This document shows positions 19,518-19,885 of a stretch of 19,885 bases of DNA, one piece after another. The notes beneath the pieces are model-generated. The model was not told the DNA's origin. It did not search any database and saw nothing but the letters and a program-made list of their open reading frames with translations. Numbering within the stretch: the stretch's first letter is position 1; each line of letters opens with the position of its first letter. The stretch is from Ruminococcus sp. (GTDB taxonomy: Bacteria > Bacillota > Clostridia > Oscillospirales > Acutalibacteraceae): contig JAFOED010000001.1 in the NCBI GenBank assembly GCA_017380355.1, positions 1 to 19,885 on the forward strand, in the 5' to 3' direction. The translations under genes were made by a program, and so were the position numbers.

Positions 19518-19885
19518 ATGAAAGATTATGGTTTTATTATGCTCGACAGAAGTATTATGAATTTCAGATGGTTTAAGGATATGAAGACCGGATGGCTGTT
19601 TATTCACCTGCTTTTGATGGCAAATTTCACTCAGGCTCAGTTTAAGTCTATCGACGTAAAAAGAGGTCAGCTTGTGACAAGTTTACATAACCTGATGCAA
19701 CAAAGCGGTTTGAGTTATCAGGAAGTGAGAACAGCGCTTAACCACTTAAAATCAACAAAGGATATAACAGTTGAGTCAACCCCGAAATACACGATAATTA
19801 CTGTAGAAAACTACGAAAACTTTGCTTGTGCAACAAATACTCTAACAATCAACCAACCAAGTAGCAACAAACAACTAACAAACAA
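19518..19885 (+). CDS. Phage-type replisome organizer (N-terminal part, cut by window end)
   Basis: 122 residues are visible before the right edge. The sequence follows the N-terminal domain of phage replisome organizer/DnaD-like replication initiators: DYGFIMLDRSIMNFRWFKDMKTGWLFIHLLLMANF, the turn VKRGQLVTSLHNLMQQSGLSYQEVRTALNHLKSTKDITVEST (a winged-helix segment), then KYTIITVENYEN. It ends in the low-complexity NTLTINQPSSNKQLTNN typical of the linker in these proteins. Such proteins start replication of phages and some integrative elements by loading the helicase. GGAGG precedes the ATG by 7 nt. It lies behind a strong terminator, next to the dockerin gene, and may be the first gene of a prophage or remnant. 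Confidence 0.82.
   Translation, partial: MKDYGFIMLDRSIMNFRWFKDMKTGWLFIHLLLMANFTQAQFKSIDVKRGQLVTSLHNLMQQSGLSYQEVRTALNHLKSTKDITVESTPKYTIITVENYENFACATNTLTINQPSSNKQLTN

Overview
The window looks like a chromosome segment of a low-GC, Gram-positive, anaerobic Clostridia, most likely a Ruminococcus-like member of the Oscillospiraceae. The evidence is the Bacillota-type translation genes, strong AGGAGG ribosome binding sites, sigma-A promoters (TTGACA/TATAAT), a reverse rubrerythrin next to a PerR-type regulator, a possible forespore sigma-G promoter, and a secreted protein with a C-terminal dockerin. Most of the window is ordinary chromosome. The accessory signals are at the two ends and around 9.07-9.60 kb.

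Left part (1-3.7 kb): a truncated zinc-ribbon lipoprotein gene on the minus strand is followed by a small membrane-protein gene whose frame is broken by one base in a T6 run. Next comes a complete retron. Its non-coding RNA (about 705-907) has a 17-bp a1/a2 stem, a branch-type guanosine in TAGC, msr hairpins and a long msd hairpin, and it lies just upstream of a reverse transcriptase carrying the retron signatures NAXXH and VTG. No classical retron effector is next to it. The frame-broken membrane gene immediately upstream is the only candidate partner. A shared terminator separates the retron from a convergent PepSY lipoprotein and an acyltransferase-3 membrane protein.

Oxidative-stress cluster (3.7-5.0 kb, minus strand): perR and a reverse rubrerythrin form an operon headed by a perfect 7-1-7 palindrome that looks like an autoregulatory PerR box. 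A BFD-like 2Fe-2S protein follows beyond a strong hairpin.

Middle (5.1-10.2 kb): an N-acetylmuramoyl-L-alanine amidase, a LUD-domain protein with a cysteine-rich tail, and a tiny Asn/Gln/Lys-repeat protein behind a sigma-G-like promoter. Then an operon of an RsmF-like rRNA methyltransferase, RsmA/KsgA and a 58-residue membrane peptide, each overlapping the next by 8 nt. A DUF559 gene flanked by exact inverted 18-bp palindromic repeats and an HD-domain phosphohydrolase complete this part.

Housekeeping blocks: murI-DUF1934-argS (minus, 10.3-13.3 kb) is divergent from an unrecognised 258-residue protein. The classic rpmG-secE-nusG-rplK-rplA-rplJ-rplL cluster (14.4-17.9 kb) carries L1-type autoregulatory RNA elements before both rplK and rplA and an L10 leader attenuator before rplJ.

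Right end (18.1-19.9 kb): a secreted dockerin protein, a structured intergenic region, and the start of a phage-type replisome-organizer gene that runs off the window and may mark the edge of an integrated element.
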